Origin: Bacteroidales bacterium
GTDB taxonomy: Bacteria; Bacteroidota; Bacteroidia; Bacteroidales; Muribaculaceae
Length of the DNA stretch: 64,000 nucleotides
Direction: 5' to 3'
Assembly: GCA_910575615.1 (NCBI GenBank)
Contig: CAJTEX010000001.1
Coordinates: 1-64,000 of the forward strand
Each line of letters begins with the position of its first letter. Positions within the stretch are counted from its first letter, which is position 1. This document shows positions 9,554 to 17,871 of this stretch, piece by piece. A program made the position numbers and the translations under genes. The notes below the pieces were generated by a model. The model was not told the origin of the DNA. It worked only from the letters and a program-made list of their open reading frames with translations, and did not search any database.

Positions 9554-10110
9554 CACCAGAAGAACTCAAGGATAAATGGCGCAGGCTCAATGCCTCCGAT
9601 GCCGGCGATGATGCGGCTCGGCACCGCAGTTCCCGCCCCCCCTTTTATGATGACCGGATGATAGGCAATGTCACCTCCGGACGCGTCACCTCGGCCCGCG
9701 AACGGCTCATGGGGCGTTACCGTATGATGTTCGCCGGGGTGGCCCCGGCGGGGATGGTGTGTTCCTTGCCGCTTGCGCGCCTGCTCCCATGGTGGGGGCT
9801 GGCAGCCGTGATAGTGTTCTTCATCATCGCTGCTGTGATGGACTATTACCTTTACAGGGGCGTCAAAGGGATAGACCTGTCGGTCGACGGGGTGGAGGAG
9901 GTCGCCGCCAAGGCCCGTTTCTACCGCCGCCGCCATCACCTGTTCCAGCTACTGCTCATCCCGTGTGCCGTCTTCGTGGTGTCGCTGTATTTCATCTATC
10001 TCAGCGGCGGTGAAATCAGGTGGGCGCTCGCCGTGGGGATTGTCGTCGGGCTGGCCATCGGCCTGGCTGTCTACCTGCAGATGATGCGCGATTACCGTCA
10101 GATGCTCTGA
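9550..10110 (+). CDS. Four-helix membrane protein coupled to the ECF sigma factor (possible anti-sigma factor)
   Basis: 186 residues. A hydrophilic N-terminal stretch of about 60 residues (EELKDKWRRLN...ARERLMGRYR) precedes four hydrophobic segments in two pairs: about 60-78 and 82-102, then about 130-150 and 157-176. It overlaps the sigma gene by four bases. In Bacteroidales this position is commonly held by a membrane protein that may restrain the sigma factor, but I see no zinc-binding HxxxCxxC anti-sigma motif. The function is therefore inferred from position only. Confidence 0.8.
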   Translation: MTPEELKDKWRRLNASDAGDDAARHRSSRPPFYDDRMIGNVTSGRVTSARERLMGRYRMMFAGVAPAGMVCSLPLARLLPWWGLAAVIVFFIIAAVMDYYLYRGVKGIDLSVDGVEEVAAKARFYRRRHHLFQLLLIPCAVFVVSLYFIYLSGGEIRWALAVGIVVGLAIGLAVYLQMMRDYRQML

Positions 10111-10135
10111 GCCTCCGGGGCGGTCACACACGGTT

Positions 10136-10167
10136 TTTGCTCTTTCAAGGGATTTTTCGTAACTTTG
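10136..10167 (+). promoter_or_regulatory. Bacteroidetes-type promoter for prfB
   Basis: TTTG (10136-10139), 20 bases, TAACTTTG (10160-10167). This is a full consensus match; a start near 10174 would leave a leader of about 15 bases. Confidence 0.75.
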
Positions 10168-10188
10168 TGGTGATATTAAATCCCGTAT

Positions 10189-11304
10189 ATGATTACTCAG
10201 GAACAACTTAAAGAGGCCGTGGAGCGCAAGGACGCGCTCAAACGGTATCTCGATGTCGACAATAAGAAGATACAGATCGAGGAGGAGGAGCTCCGCACCC
10301 ATGTGCCTGACTTCTGGGAGCATCCCAAGGAGGCGCAGGCCCAGATGAAGAAAATCAAGGACCTGCAGGCCTGGGTGGACGGCTACAAGGAAATCGAGAC
10401 CGCTGTGGATGAGCTGCAGAATGGCTGGGATTTCTACAAGGAGGAGCTGCTCGAGGAGGCCGAGCTCGACGCGATGTATGCCGCGGCGATGGCCAAAATC
10501 GAGGCCCTGGAGCTGCGCAACATGCTCCGCCGCGAGGAGGACCATATGGGAGTGGTCTTGAAAATCAACTCCGGCGCGGGGGGCACCGAGAGCCAGGACT
10601 GGGCGCAGATGCTGATGCGCATGTACCTGCGCTATTGCGAGAAACATGGCTACAAGACCTCGATTGCCAACCTCCTCGAAGGTGACGAGGCGGGCATCAA
10701 GTCGTGCACGATAAATGTCGAGGGTGACTTCGCCTACGGATACCTCAAGAGCGAGAACGGCGTGCATCGCCTGGTGCGTGTGTCGCCCTACAACGCCCAG
10801 GGCAAGCGCATGACATCGTTCGCGTCGGTGTTTGTCACCCCGCTGGTCGATGACGCGATAGAGGTGAAGGTGGAGCCTGCGCTGATGTCGTGGGACACTT
10901 TCCGCTCGGGTGGTGCCGGCGGCCAGAATGTCAACAAGGTGGAGTCGGGTGTGCGCCTGCGCTACCAGTACACCGACCCATACACCGGCGAGAAGGAGGA
11001 AATCCTCATCGAGAACACCGAGACCCGTGACCAGCCAAAGAACCGCGAGAACGCCCTGCGCCATCTCCGCTCCATCCTCTATGAGAAGGAGCTTGCCCAC
11101 CGCATGGAGGAGCAGGCCAAGGTGGAGGCCGGCAAGATGAAAATCGAGTGGGGCTCGCAGATACGCAGCTATGTCTTCGACGACCGCCGCGTGAAGGACC
11201 ACCGCACCAACTTCCAGACCTCGGATGTCAACGGGGTGATGGACGGCGACATCGACGACTTCATCAAGGCATACCTGATGGAGTTCTCGGGCAACGAGGC
11301 GTAA
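10189..11304 (+). CDS. prfB: Peptide chain release factor 2, encoded without programmed frameshift
   Basis: 371 residues in one continuous frame. It reads UGA/UAA stop codons and releases the finished peptide. The catalytic GGQ is at 244-246 within RSGGAGGQNVNKVESGVRL. The stop-codon recognition tripeptide, SPF in E. coli RF2, reads SPY (199-201) in LVRVSPYNAQGKRMTSF. The N-terminal helical domain (1-115) is complete. In many bacteria prfB carries an in-frame UGA after about 25 codons (CUU UGA) that couples expression to RF2 level. Here the equivalent codons 20-22 are TAT CTC GAT (Tyr-Leu-Asp), with no extra base and no stop. It is monocistronic, with its own promoter and terminator. Confidence 0.96.
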   Translation: MITQEQLKEAVERKDALKRYLDVDNKKIQIEEEELRTHVPDFWEHPKEAQAQMKKIKDLQAWVDGYKEIETAVDELQNGWDFYKEELLEEAELDAMYAAAMAKIEALELRNMLRREEDHMGVVLKINSGAGGTESQDWAQMLMRMYLRYCEKHGYKTSIANLLEGDEAGIKSCTINVEGDFAYGYLKSENGVHRLVRVSPYNAQGKRMTSFASVFVTPLVDDAIEVKVEPALMSWDTFRSGGAGGQNVNKVESGVRLRYQYTDPYTGEKEEILIENTETRDQPKNRENALRHLRSILYEKELAHRMEEQAKVEAGKMKIEWGSQIRSYVFDDRRVKDHRTNFQTSDVNGVMDGDIDDFIKAYLMEFSGNEA

Positions 11305-11359
11305 ACCGCCATGGCCTCCCCGGGCCGGTAAGGCGTGGCGGCGACGGCATAAAAAAACA

Positions 11360-11401
11360 CCGCCAGGCTCTCTCGGCAGAGTCCGGCGGGTTTTGTTTTT
11401 T
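11360..11401 (+). terminator. Rho-independent terminator of prfB
   Basis: CCGCCAGGCTCT (11360-11371) pairs with AGAGTCCGGCGG, with one G-U pair and one mismatch, followed by GTTTTGTTTTTT. Confidence 0.8.
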
Positions 11402-11468
11402 GAAGCTCTCAGGGTGCGCTCCCGGCGCTATGTAGACAATTGCTTTATTATCTTTATGCCTCTTTGAC

Positions 11469-11510
11469 CATCCCTGGCGGCGAAGGTTTAATCGCCGGGA
11501 TGATTTTTTT
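11469..11510 (+). terminator. Second terminator-like hairpin in front of the sulfatase-fold gene
   Basis: CATCCC-T-GGCG (11469-11479) pairs with CGCCGGGATG (11493-11502), then ATTTTTTT. It follows the prfB terminator by 70 bases and ends 49 bases before the next start codon, so it may be a backup terminator or a leader attenuator. Confidence 0.55.
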
Positions 11511-11558
11511 CAAAAAAACTTCACCTTTCTTTCCTGACCCTGTAACCTGACGGCGCTG

Positions 11559-13469
11559 ATGAAAAAGGCACTTCTGAAATTCCTGTGGATATACCTGCTG
11601 TTTGTTGTGGTCTTCATGCTGATGAAGCCGGTGTTCCTCACCGTCTACGCGTCGGTGGTCGGGGCGACGGCGGCCCAGTGGCTCGCCGTGGTGCGCCACG
11701 GCCTGTCGATGGACCTGTGTGTGGCCGGTTACCTGACGGTGATTCCCGGCCTGATGCTCGTCGGCGAGCTTCTCTCGCGTGGAGGCTGGCTGCGCAGGGC
11801 AATGGACATCTACATGGCGGTGGCGGCCGCGCTGGTGGCCGTGATATACTGCCTTGACCTGGGGCTGTATGGCAGCTGGGGCTTCAGGCTCGACATGACC
11901 CCGGTGTTTTACTTCACCACATCCCCGACGGCGGCGATGGCCAGCGTGGAGTGGTGGCACTGGCTGGCGGGCATCACCGGGATGGGGGCCATATGCTGGG
12001 GCATGTGGCTGCTCTACCGCTACACCGCCGGACAGGTGGAGGTGGCTCCCGCACGGGGTCGCAGGCGGGTGTGGGAGCCGGTGGTGATGCTGTTGGTCAC
12101 CGGCCTGCTGTTCATCCCGATACGCGGCAGCGTGACTGTCTCGACGATGAACCTCAGCCGGGCATATTTCTCCACCAACCAGCGGCTCAACCATGCGGCT
12201 GTCAATCCGGTGTTCAGCCTCCTTTACTCGGCCACCCACCAGGGCGGTTTCGACAAGGAGTATGATTTCATGGATGACGAGACGGCGGCGGGGATAGTAG
12301 GCAGGCTGCTGTATGCCAGCCCCGACAGCGTCGCCAAAGCGTTGCCTGGTGTACCAGGCGGAGAGACGGCAGACTCCCTGGCGACGGGGCTGCTGTCGAC
12401 CTCGCGCCCCGACATAGTCATGGTGATTCTCGAGAGTTTCTCGGCCCACCTGATTCCCTCGCTCGGAGGGGAGAATGTCGCCCCGGGACTTGACTCGCTC
12501 GCCCGGGAGGGGATGCTGTTCACCAACTTCTACGCCTCCTCGTTCCGCACCGACCGGGGGCTGGCGGCGATTCTCAGCTCTTTCCCCGCGCCCCCGTCGA
12601 CCAGCCTGCTGAAATATGTCGACAAGTTTGAGCGGCTGCCGTCGTTCCCCTCCATCCTGCGCGACCAGGGATATGACGCGGCCTATTATTATGGCGGCGA
12701 CGCCAATTTCACCAACATGCAGGCTTACCTGGTGTCGTCGGGATTCTCGACGATTGTGTCTGACAAGGATTTCCCGGTGGCAGACCGCACATCGAAGTGG
12801 GGCGCCCATGACGAGAAGGTGTTCGCCAAGGCGTTCGAGGGGATAAAGGATGCGGCCACAGGGCGCAGCCGGGGGGTGCCGAGGCTGTCGGTGGTGCAGA
12901 CCTCCAGCTCCCATGAGCCGTTTGCGGTGCCGTATGCCAATCCACGTTTCGTCTCGGAGCCGCGCAAGAACGCATTCGCCTACACCGACTCCTGCCTGAC
13001 GGTGTTTGTCGACTCGCTGCGCACCTTGCCCAACTGGCAGAAGACCCTATTGGTGGTGCTCCCCGACCATTATGGCTGCTGGCCCGAGAATATCGACTCC
13101 CCCCTGGAACGCCACCACATACCGCTTGTGCTGGCCGGAGGGGCATTGACCGTCGGCGGGGAGCGGGTCGACAAACTCGCCTCGCAGACCGACCTGGCGG
13201 CCACGCTGCTGGCCATGATGGGTATTCCCTCCACCGGCCTGCGCTATTCACGCGACATATTCGACGGGGAGACAGCCCCGGTGGCGGTGTTCACCGAGCC
13301 GTCGCTCATCGGTGTGGTGACCCCCGGCGACACTTTGGTCTACAATCCCGACGCTGACGCGGTGGTCTGGAGGGGAGGGGAGACACCAGAGGCCCAGGGG
13401 GAGGCCCCGCTGCTGACAGCCGCCAAGGCGTTTCTGCGCGACCTCTACGCCACCCTCGCCCGGTTGTGA
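11559..13469 (+). CDS. LTA-synthase-like membrane phosphoglycerol/phosphoethanolamine transferase family protein
   Basis: 636 residues. Five hydrophobic segments fill the first 190 residues (about 8-28, 50-70, 83-103, 135-153, 173-189). A sulfatase/alkaline-phosphatase-fold domain of about 300 residues faces outward from about 284. Metal and catalytic positions are recognisable: Glu292 in VILES, the likely nucleophile Thr331 in SFRTDRGL, LPDHYGCWPE and RHHIPLVLAG near the end. Family members (LtaS, OpgB/MdoB) transfer phosphoglycerol or phosphoethanolamine head groups from phospholipids to an envelope polymer; the acceptor in Bacteroidales is not established. The PAP2-family phosphatase 92 bases downstream could recycle a lipid product. 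Confidence 0.85.
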   Translation: MKKALLKFLWIYLLFVVVFMLMKPVFLTVYASVVGATAAQWLAVVRHGLSMDLCVAGYLTVIPGLMLVGELLSRGGWLRRAMDIYMAVAAALVAVIYCLDLGLYGSWGFRLDMTPVFYFTTSPTAAMASVEWWHWLAGITGMGAICWGMWLLYRYTAGQVEVAPARGRRRVWEPVVMLLVTGLLFIPIRGSVTVSTMNLSRAYFSTNQRLNHAAVNPVFSLLYSATHQGGFDKEYDFMDDETAAGIVGRLLYASPDSVAKALPGVPGGETADSLATGLLSTSRPDIVMVILESFSAHLIPSLGGENVAPGLDSLAREGMLFTNFYASSFRTDRGLAAILSSFPAPPSTSLLKYVDKFERLPSFPSILRDQGYDAAYYYGGDANFTNMQAYLVSSGFSTIVSDKDFPVADRTSKWGAHDEKVFAKAFEGIKDAATGRSRGVPRLSVVQTSSSHEPFAVPYANPRFVSEPRKNAFAYTDSCLTVFVDSLRTLPNWQKTLLVVLPDHYGCWPENIDSPLERHHIPLVLAGGALTVGGERVDKLASQTDLAATLLAMMGIPSTGLRYSRDIFDGETAPVAVFTEPSLIGVVTPGDTLVYNPDADAVVWRGGETPEAQGEAPLLTAAKAFLRDLYATLARL

Positions 13470-13561
13470 ATCTTTTGTTAAAACCATTCTGTAAGGCAAT
13501 AACGGGGCTGCCGGCGGCGTTATAAAATGACGACACACCCCCCTCTTTCTCTGATTTTACG

Positions 13562-14356
13562 ATGATAGAATTCCTCGACAATCTCGATACCTCGATTTTC
13601 CTGGCGGTCAACGGCGCCAACAGCCCGTTTTTCGACAGCTTCATGACTATGTTCACCGGTCGTTTCATATGGATACCGATGTACGCGATGATCCTGTGGA
13701 TTCTGTTCAGGAGCTGCCGCTGGCAGACCGCCACGGTCTATCTGCTCTCGCTCGTGTGTGCCATCGTGCTGACCGACCAGGTGTGCGCCTCTGTCATCCG
13801 TCCGGCGGTCGAGAGGCTCAGGCCCTCCAACATCGAGAACTCCATCTCCGGGATGGCGTATATCGTCAACGGCTACCGTGGCGGCTCATACGGGTTCCCA
13901 TCCTGCCACGCGGCCAACTCCTTTGCCCTTACCGTCTTTGTCGCCCTGTTTGTGAGGCGGCGCGCCTTCACGGTGTTCATCGTCGGATGGGCGTTGCTCA
14001 ACTCTTATTCGCGGCTCTATCTTGGGGTGCATTATCCAGGCGACCTGCTTGTCGGTGCCATCATCGGTTCGTTGTTCGGCTTTGTGTGCTACCACGCGGC
14101 GCGCCTGTCGGCAGGCCGTCTCCTCGAACCACAGGCGGCCTCCGGCGGCCATCAGACAATAGGCGTTCTCGACTCATCGCGTGTCATCCTGAAGCAGCTC
14201 ACCCCCGGCGCCGCCCTGCGCTCGCTGACCCCCTCCGCGTCGCTCCTCCGTGAGATTTCCACTGTCAGGATCTACCGCCTCGTGGCCTCCGACCTTATGA
14301 TAGCCGCTTTCGCCCTGACCCTCGCGGTGATAGTCATCGCCTCCATCCTCAACTGA
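13562..14356 (+). CDS. PAP2-family membrane phosphatase
   Basis: 264 residues with about five or six membrane helices. The three-part phosphatase signature is present. Motif 1 lies around RPAVERLRPSN (80-90), motif 2 is FPSCHAANS (112-120, PSGH-like with Cys for Gly), and motif 3 is SRLYLGVHYPGD (150-161). The catalytic His residues are those of PSCH and GVHYPGD. Such enzymes dephosphorylate lipid pyrophosphates or phosphatidic-acid-type lipids at the outer face of the inner membrane; undecaprenyl pyrophosphate is a common substrate. The about 80-residue extension after the last helix of the core carries one more hydrophobic helix at the C-terminus (LMIAAFALTLAVIVIASIL). Confidence 0.88.
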   Translation: MIEFLDNLDTSIFLAVNGANSPFFDSFMTMFTGRFIWIPMYAMILWILFRSCRWQTATVYLLSLVCAIVLTDQVCASVIRPAVERLRPSNIENSISGMAYIVNGYRGGSYGFPSCHAANSFALTVFVALFVRRRAFTVFIVGWALLNSYSRLYLGVHYPGDLLVGAIIGSLFGFVCYHAARLSAGRLLEPQAASGGHQTIGVLDSSRVILKQLTPGAALRSLTPSASLLREISTVRIYRLVASDLMIAAFALTLAVIVIASILN

Positions 14357-14415
14357 CCTTTCTCCCTCCGAAATCCACCTTAATCTCCTGAATCTAAAAG
14401 GATTCGGTAGAGGAG

Positions 14416-14442
14416 TCTGCGTATCTGCGGAATCTGCGTGAG
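14416..14442 (+). repeat. Dispersed intergenic repeat, copy 1 (units of ATCTGCG)
   Basis: 27 bases made of near-repeats of ATCTGCG spaced about 10 bases apart, followed by AGTTTTTT. An identical 27-base copy is at 24391-24417 and an inverted copy (25 of 27 matching) is at 14494-14520. Confidence 0.75.
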
Positions 14443-14493
14443 TTTTTTACACATAAATTGCCCCGATGTCCCACGGCTTGTTCTCGAAAAGGT

Positions 14494-14520
14494 CTCACGC
14501 AGATTGCGCAGATATGCAGA
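14494..14520 (-). repeat. Dispersed intergenic repeat, inverted copy
   Basis: It is the reverse complement of the 14416-14442 copy with two mismatches; the two could form a long stem around a 51-base loop. It is followed by a further partial unit (ATTTCCGCGGATG). Confidence 0.7.
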
Positions 14521-14611
14521 TTTCCGCGGATGATTTTCGGTCGCTTCGCTCACGATTGGATTCGGGGGGGTGAATCTTGATGGCTTGGGGGAGGTGGGGT
14601 GGGAATGGAAT

Positions 14612-14649
14612 CGGCCCCCGCCGAGGAATGGTTTCCTTGGCGGGGGCCG
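14612..14649. terminator. Bidirectional hairpin between PAP2 gene and pnp
   Basis: A 17-base arm (CGGCCCCCGCCGAGGAA, 14612-14628) pairs with 14633-14649 with a single G-U pair around a four-base loop. It lies between two converging stop codons, 46 bases after that of pnp. Confidence 0.65.
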
Positions 14650-14694
14650 GGTGTTTATGGGATTGGATTTCCTTCCGGAGAAGGTGAACGAAGA

Positions 14695-16971
14695 TTAGTC
14701 GTTGTTGTGGCGGGGTCCGTCGAAGTTGCGGCGGGGACGGTCGCCACCATCGTTGCGACGGCGGTCGTCGAAGCTGCGGCGGGGACGGTCGCCGTTGCCT
14801 TCGCCACGTTCGCGGCGGGGTCCGCGGGGACGTTCGGCGGGCTCTACATAGCCTTCGGGCTTGGGCTGGAGGGCACGCATCGACAGGCGGTACTTGCCGG
14901 TCTTCTTGTCGATTTCGATGAGCTTGACGGTCACCTGGTCACCCTCTTTGAGTCCGCTGGCTTCCATGTCGGGGAGGCGTTCCCAGGAGATTTCAGAGAT
15001 GTGGAGCAGGCCGTCGCGGTTGGGCATAAACTCGATGAACGCGCCGAAGTCCTGGATGGTCTGCACCTTTCCGGTGTAGGTCTTGCCCTCCTCGGGAAGC
15101 TCCACGATGCGGTTGATCATCTCGAGGGCCTTGTCGATGGCAGCCTTGTTGGCCGCTGCGACCTCGATGTGGCCGCCTTCGGGAATCTCGTCGATGGAGA
15201 CGGTGGCTCCGGATTCCTCCTGGATGCCCTGGATGACTTTTCCGCCCGGGCCGATGACCGCGCCGATAAGCTCTTTGGGGATGAGCATGGTGACGATGCG
15301 GGGTACGTTGGGCTTGTAGTCCTCGCGGGCGGCGGGGATGGTCTCCTCGATTTTGTCGAGGATGTGGAGGCGTCCGTCGCGGGCCTGGTTGAGGGCGCGC
15401 TCGAGGATTTCGTAGCTGAGGCCGTCACATTTGATGTCCATCTGGGTGGCGGTGATGCCCTGGCGTGTGCCGGTCACCTTGAAGTCCATGTCGCCCAGGT
15501 GGTCCTCGTCGCCGAGGATATCGGAGAGGATGGCGTATTTGTCTGAGGAGTCGTCAGAGATGAGGCCCATTGCGATACCGCTGACGGGGCGTTTCATCTT
15601 CACACCGGCGTCGAGCAGGGCGAGGGTGCCGGCGCATACGGTGGCCATCGACGATGAGCCGTTGCTCTCGAGGATGTCGCTGACAACGCGGGTGACGTAG
15701 GGGAACCCTTCGGGGAACATGCGCTTGAGGGCGCGGTGGGCCAGGTTGCCGTGGCCGATTTCACGACGGCCCACGCCGCGCTGTGCCTTGGCTTCGCCGG
15801 TCGAGAAGGGGGGGAAGTTGTAGTGGAGCAGGAAGCGCTCGCGGCCCTGGTTGAGCACGTCGTCGAGGATCTTCTCGTCGAGCTTGGTGCCGAGGGTCAC
15901 GGTCGAGAGGCTCTGGGTCTCGCCGCGGGTGAAGACGGCTGATCCGTGGGGGCCGGGCACATAGTCCACTTCACACCAGATGGGGCGGATCTCTGTGGTC
16001 TTGCGGCCGTCGAGGCGGATGCCTTCGTCGAGGATGCAGCGGCGCACGGCGTCGCGCTCCACGTCGTGGTAGTAACGCTTAACCAGGGGAGCTTTCTCGT
16101 CGCGCTCCTCTTCGGGGAGAGATTCGATGTATTCTTCGCAGATTGTCTTGAAGGCGTTCTCGCGCCAGTGTTTGTCGGCGCAACCGGCCTTGGCCACGGC
16201 GTAGGCCTTGTCGTAGGTCTTCTGACGGACATCCTCGCGGAGGGCTTCGTCGTTGACCTCGTGGCAGTATTCGCGCTTGACGGTCTTGCCTGCCATCTCG
16301 GCCAGCTCGAGCTGGGCCTTGCACTGCTCCTTGATGGCTGCGTGGGCGGTCTTGAGGGCTTCGAGGAGGTCGGTCTCGGAGACTTCGTCCATCTCGCCTT
16401 CTACCATCATGATGTTTTCGGCGGTGGCGCCTACCATCAGCTCCATGTCGGCTCTTTCAAGCTGCTCGAAGGTGGGGTCGATGACAAACTGGCCGTCGAC
16501 GCGGGCCACGCGCACCTCCGAGATAGGGCCGTTGAAGGGGATGTCGCTCACGGCGATGGCGGCAGATGCGGCCAGGCCGGCGAGCGCGTCGGGCATGTCG
16601 TTGCCGTCGGCAGAGAACATGATTATCTGCACGAAGGTGTCGGCATGGTAGTTATCGGGGAAAAGCGGACGCAGCACGCGGTCGACCAGACGGGAGGTGA
16701 GCACCTCGTAGTCTGACGCGCGGCCTTCGCGCTTGAGGAATCCGCCGGGGAAACGGCCGGCAGATGAGAATTTCTCTTTGTAGTCAACTTGGAGGGGCAT
16801 GAAATCCACCCCCTCGCCGGCCTCTTTGGCCGACACCACGGTGGCGAGCAGCATAGTGTTGCCCATTCGGAGCTCCACCGCGCCATCAGCCTGCTTGGCG
16901 AGCTTGCCGGTCTCGAGAGTGATCTCTCGGCCGTCGGGCAGGGTGATGGTCTTTTTAACTGGGTTAAGCAT
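14695..16971 (-). CDS. pnp: Polyribonucleotide nucleotidyltransferase (PNPase)
   Basis: 758 residues. It degrades RNA 3'-to-5' phosphorolytically as a trimer and takes part in mRNA turnover. The order is RNase PH domain 1 (about 10-145), an all-helical linker, RNase PH domain 2 (about 330-480, with [23 protein letters not shown] and catalytic [14 protein letters not shown]), a KH domain (about 555-615, [20 protein letters not shown]) and an S1 domain (about 630-700, [17 protein letters not shown]). After S1 there is a basic Arg/Gly-rich tail of about 50 residues ([12 protein letters not shown]...[14 protein letters not shown]), which probably adds RNA binding and is common in Bacteroidetes versions. 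Confidence 0.97.
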   Translation of the reverse strand: MLNPVKKTITLPDGREITLETGKLAKQADGAVELRMGNTMLLATVVSAKEAGEGVDFMPLQVDYKEKFSSAGRFPGGFLKREGRASDYEVLTSRLVDRVLRPLFPDNYHADTFVQIIMFSADGNDMPDALAGLAASAAIAVSDIPFNGPISEVRVARVDGQFVIDPTFEQLERADMELMVGATAENIMMVEGEMDEVSETDLLEALKTAHAAIKEQCKAQLELAEMAGKTVKREYCHEVNDEALREDVRQKTYDKAYAVAKAGCADKHWRENAFKTICEEYIESLPEEERDEKAPLVKRYYHDVERDAVRRCILDEGIRLDGRKTTEIRPIWCEVDYVPGPHGSAVFTRGETQSLSTVTLGTKLDEKILDDVLNQGRERFLLHYNFPPFSTGEAKAQRGVGRREIGHGNLAHRALKRMFPEGFPYVTRVVSDILESNGSSSMATVCAGTLALLDAGVKMKRPVSGIAMGLISDDSSDKYAILSDILGDEDHLGDMDFKVTGTRQGITATQMDIKCDGLSYEILERALNQARDGRLHILDKIEETIPAAREDYKPNVPRIVTMLIPKELIGAVIGPGGKVIQGIQEESGATVSIDEIPEGGHIEVAAANKAAIDKALEMINRIVELPEEGKTYTGKVQTIQDFGAFIEFMPNRDGLLHISEISWERLPDMEASGLKEGDQVTVKLIEIDKKTGKYRLSMRALQPKPEGYVEPAERPRGPRRERGEGNGDRPRRSFDDRRRNDGGDRPRRNFDGPRHNND

Positions 16972-17012
16972 TACAGATCTGTTTAATTTTTTTCTAACTG
17001 CGATAAATCGCG

Positions 17013-17020
17013 CAAAGTTA
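17013..17020 (-). promoter_or_regulatory. Probable -7 box of the pnp promoter
   Basis: TAACTTTG on the minus strand, 42 bases before the pnp start codon. The -33 position is poorly matched (only a TTG at 16 bases). Confidence 0.45.
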
Positions 17021-17140
17021 ACAAAAAAAATCGAAACAACCTAATCCCCAGTCCCCTATTTTCTCCTCCCTCTTAAAATTCAGCATCAAATCTGTGTGAG
17101 GCTTATTTGTTTTCCCAACGTTTTGGTTGGGGCGGTCAAT

Positions 17141-17377
17141 TTATCCCTTGATTGGCAGGGTGGAAGACTCCAGGTGCTCATCCCAAATGACAGAGGCAAG
17201 GTATTTGTCGCTACGACATTGCAGGTCGCTTACCCCATGCTCTATCAATTCTGATGTCTCGGATTGATAATATATGTCGGTGGCTTCTTGAAGTGATACT
17301 CCATACAGCTCACACAGGCTTTTTATGATGTTGGCGCACTTGTTGGCGCGAAATGCCAGTTTGCTTTCTTCGGTCAT
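17141..17377 (-). CDS. Small protein of the DUF3791/DUF3990 neighbourhood
   Basis: 78 residues, soluble, acidic. It contains ANKCANIIKSLCELYGVSLQEATDIYYQSETSELIEHGVSDLQ in three pieces: a helical N-terminus, a YGVSLQEA motif and a conserved-looking RSDKYLASVIWDE end. I recognise this as the small partner usually found last in Bacteroidales clusters of DUF3791, DUF3990 and a companion protein. Its function is unknown; an antitoxin-like or immunity role has been suggested for such neighbours only by context. Its ATG overlaps the stop of the truncated reading frame upstream (ATGA), so it was part of a coupled operon. Confidence 0.75.
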   Translation of the reverse strand: MTEESKLAFRANKCANIIKSLCELYGVSLQEATDIYYQSETSELIEHGVSDLQCRSDKYLASVIWDEHLESSTLPIKG

Positions 17378-17539
17378 AATCGTGTGCTCTCTATGTGCTT
17401 AAGACAGCTGTCAAGCATCTTTTGTGAACGGATGCAATATTGTATGTTTGGCTTCTCATATCTGAGTAAACCCAATGTGTCCTCTTCCGACAGCTCTCCC
17501 TCGAAATAGCGGTCAAGGGTCTGTATCATAAAGCCTCAT
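17374..17539 (-). pseudogene. Internally deleted remnant of a DUF3990-like gene
   Basis: Directly after the DUF3791 stop (TGATG overlap) an ATG at 17539 opens M-R-L-Y, which looks like the N-terminus of DUF3990 proteins, but the frame stops at 17513 after eight codons. From 17529 another frame gives 51 residues (MIQTLDRYFEGELSEEDTLG...KPNIQYCIRSQKMLDSCLKHIE) resembling the C-terminal end of such proteins, and its stop overlaps the next start. The middle of the family, around 100 residues, is missing. The flanking genes are intact and couplings at both ends are preserved. The family assignment is from memory of sequence patterns, not a search. Confidence 0.55.
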
Positions 17540-17754
17540 CACGACAACACTCCTTTCTCCCTCATGTAATCTGTGAGGTCTTCAACGAGGTAGCGTGAGC
17601 TGAAAGTATGCAGCACATCATACGACGGCACGATATAGCCGTAAAGTATCCCCGACTGTTTTAATCGCCGGTAAACTTCGCGCTGGCTTATGTTCAGCAC
17701 TTGCGCAAGCTTGCTGATGCAATATGTCACAAATTCAAGAGTCTTGATGTCCAT
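17539..17754 (-). CDS. DUF3791-type small protein
   Basis: 71 residues. The start is set at MDIKTLEFVTYCISKLAQ, the conserved family beginning; upstream frame is promoter DNA. It includes REVYRRLKQSGILYGYIVPSYDVLHTFSSRYLVEDLTDYM. The fold is probably a small helical domain resembling an antitoxin-type helix-turn-helix (ISQREVYRRL), which fits the operator-like palindrome in its own promoter. Its biochemical role is not established. It is first in a three-frame minus-strand unit ending at 17141. Confidence 0.75.
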   Translation of the reverse strand: MDIKTLEFVTYCISKLAQVLNISQREVYRRLKQSGILYGYIVPSYDVLHTFSSRYLVEDLTDYMREKGVLS

Positions 17755-17784
17755 GCTTTCAGATTGACAATGGCTGTTCAGCTG

Positions 17785-17815
17785 TAAAATTAGTGAAAAT
17801 ATTTTCACCCCGCAA
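17785..17815 (-). promoter_or_regulatory. Promoter of the DUF3791 unit with a palindromic operator in its spacer
   Basis: Minus-strand TTG (17813-17815), 20 bases, TAATTTTA (17785-17792). The spacer contains the perfect 16-base palindrome GTGAAAATATTTTCAC (17793-17808), and a further half-site GTGAAAATAT lies at 17854-17863. The placement is typical of an autoregulated operon. Confidence 0.6.
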
Positions 17816-17871
17816 TATGTAAACCGAATTTCAGTACAATTGATTGGCGATGGTGTGAAAATATAAGACAA

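Larger units (their letters stand above)
14357..14694. other. Intergenic region with inverted copies of a dispersed repeat and a terminator
   Basis: This 338-base gap between convergent genes holds no credible gene. It contains the inverted repeat pair at 14416-14442 and 14494-14520 and the bidirectional hairpin at 14612-14649. Confidence 0.6.

Noticed and set aside
9949-11202. Long minus-strand frame of 417 codons opposite prfB
   Set aside because: prfB is unmistakable on the other strand; the antisense frame is a by-product of GC-rich codon use.
11454-12914. Minus-strand frame of 486 codons opposite the sulfatase-fold gene
   Set aside because: Antisense to a clear membrane/phosphatase-fold gene; composition rich in Arg/His/Gly without domain signal.
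13470-13561. Promoter for the PAP2 gene
   Set aside because: No TAnnTTTG box at a suitable distance from a TTTG element was found in the 92-base gap; read-through from the upstream gene is as likely.
14599-15546. Plus-strand frame of 315 codons opposite pnp
   Set aside because: Antisense of the Arg/Gly-rich tail, S1 and KH domains of pnp; low-complexity Gly/Val/Asp product.
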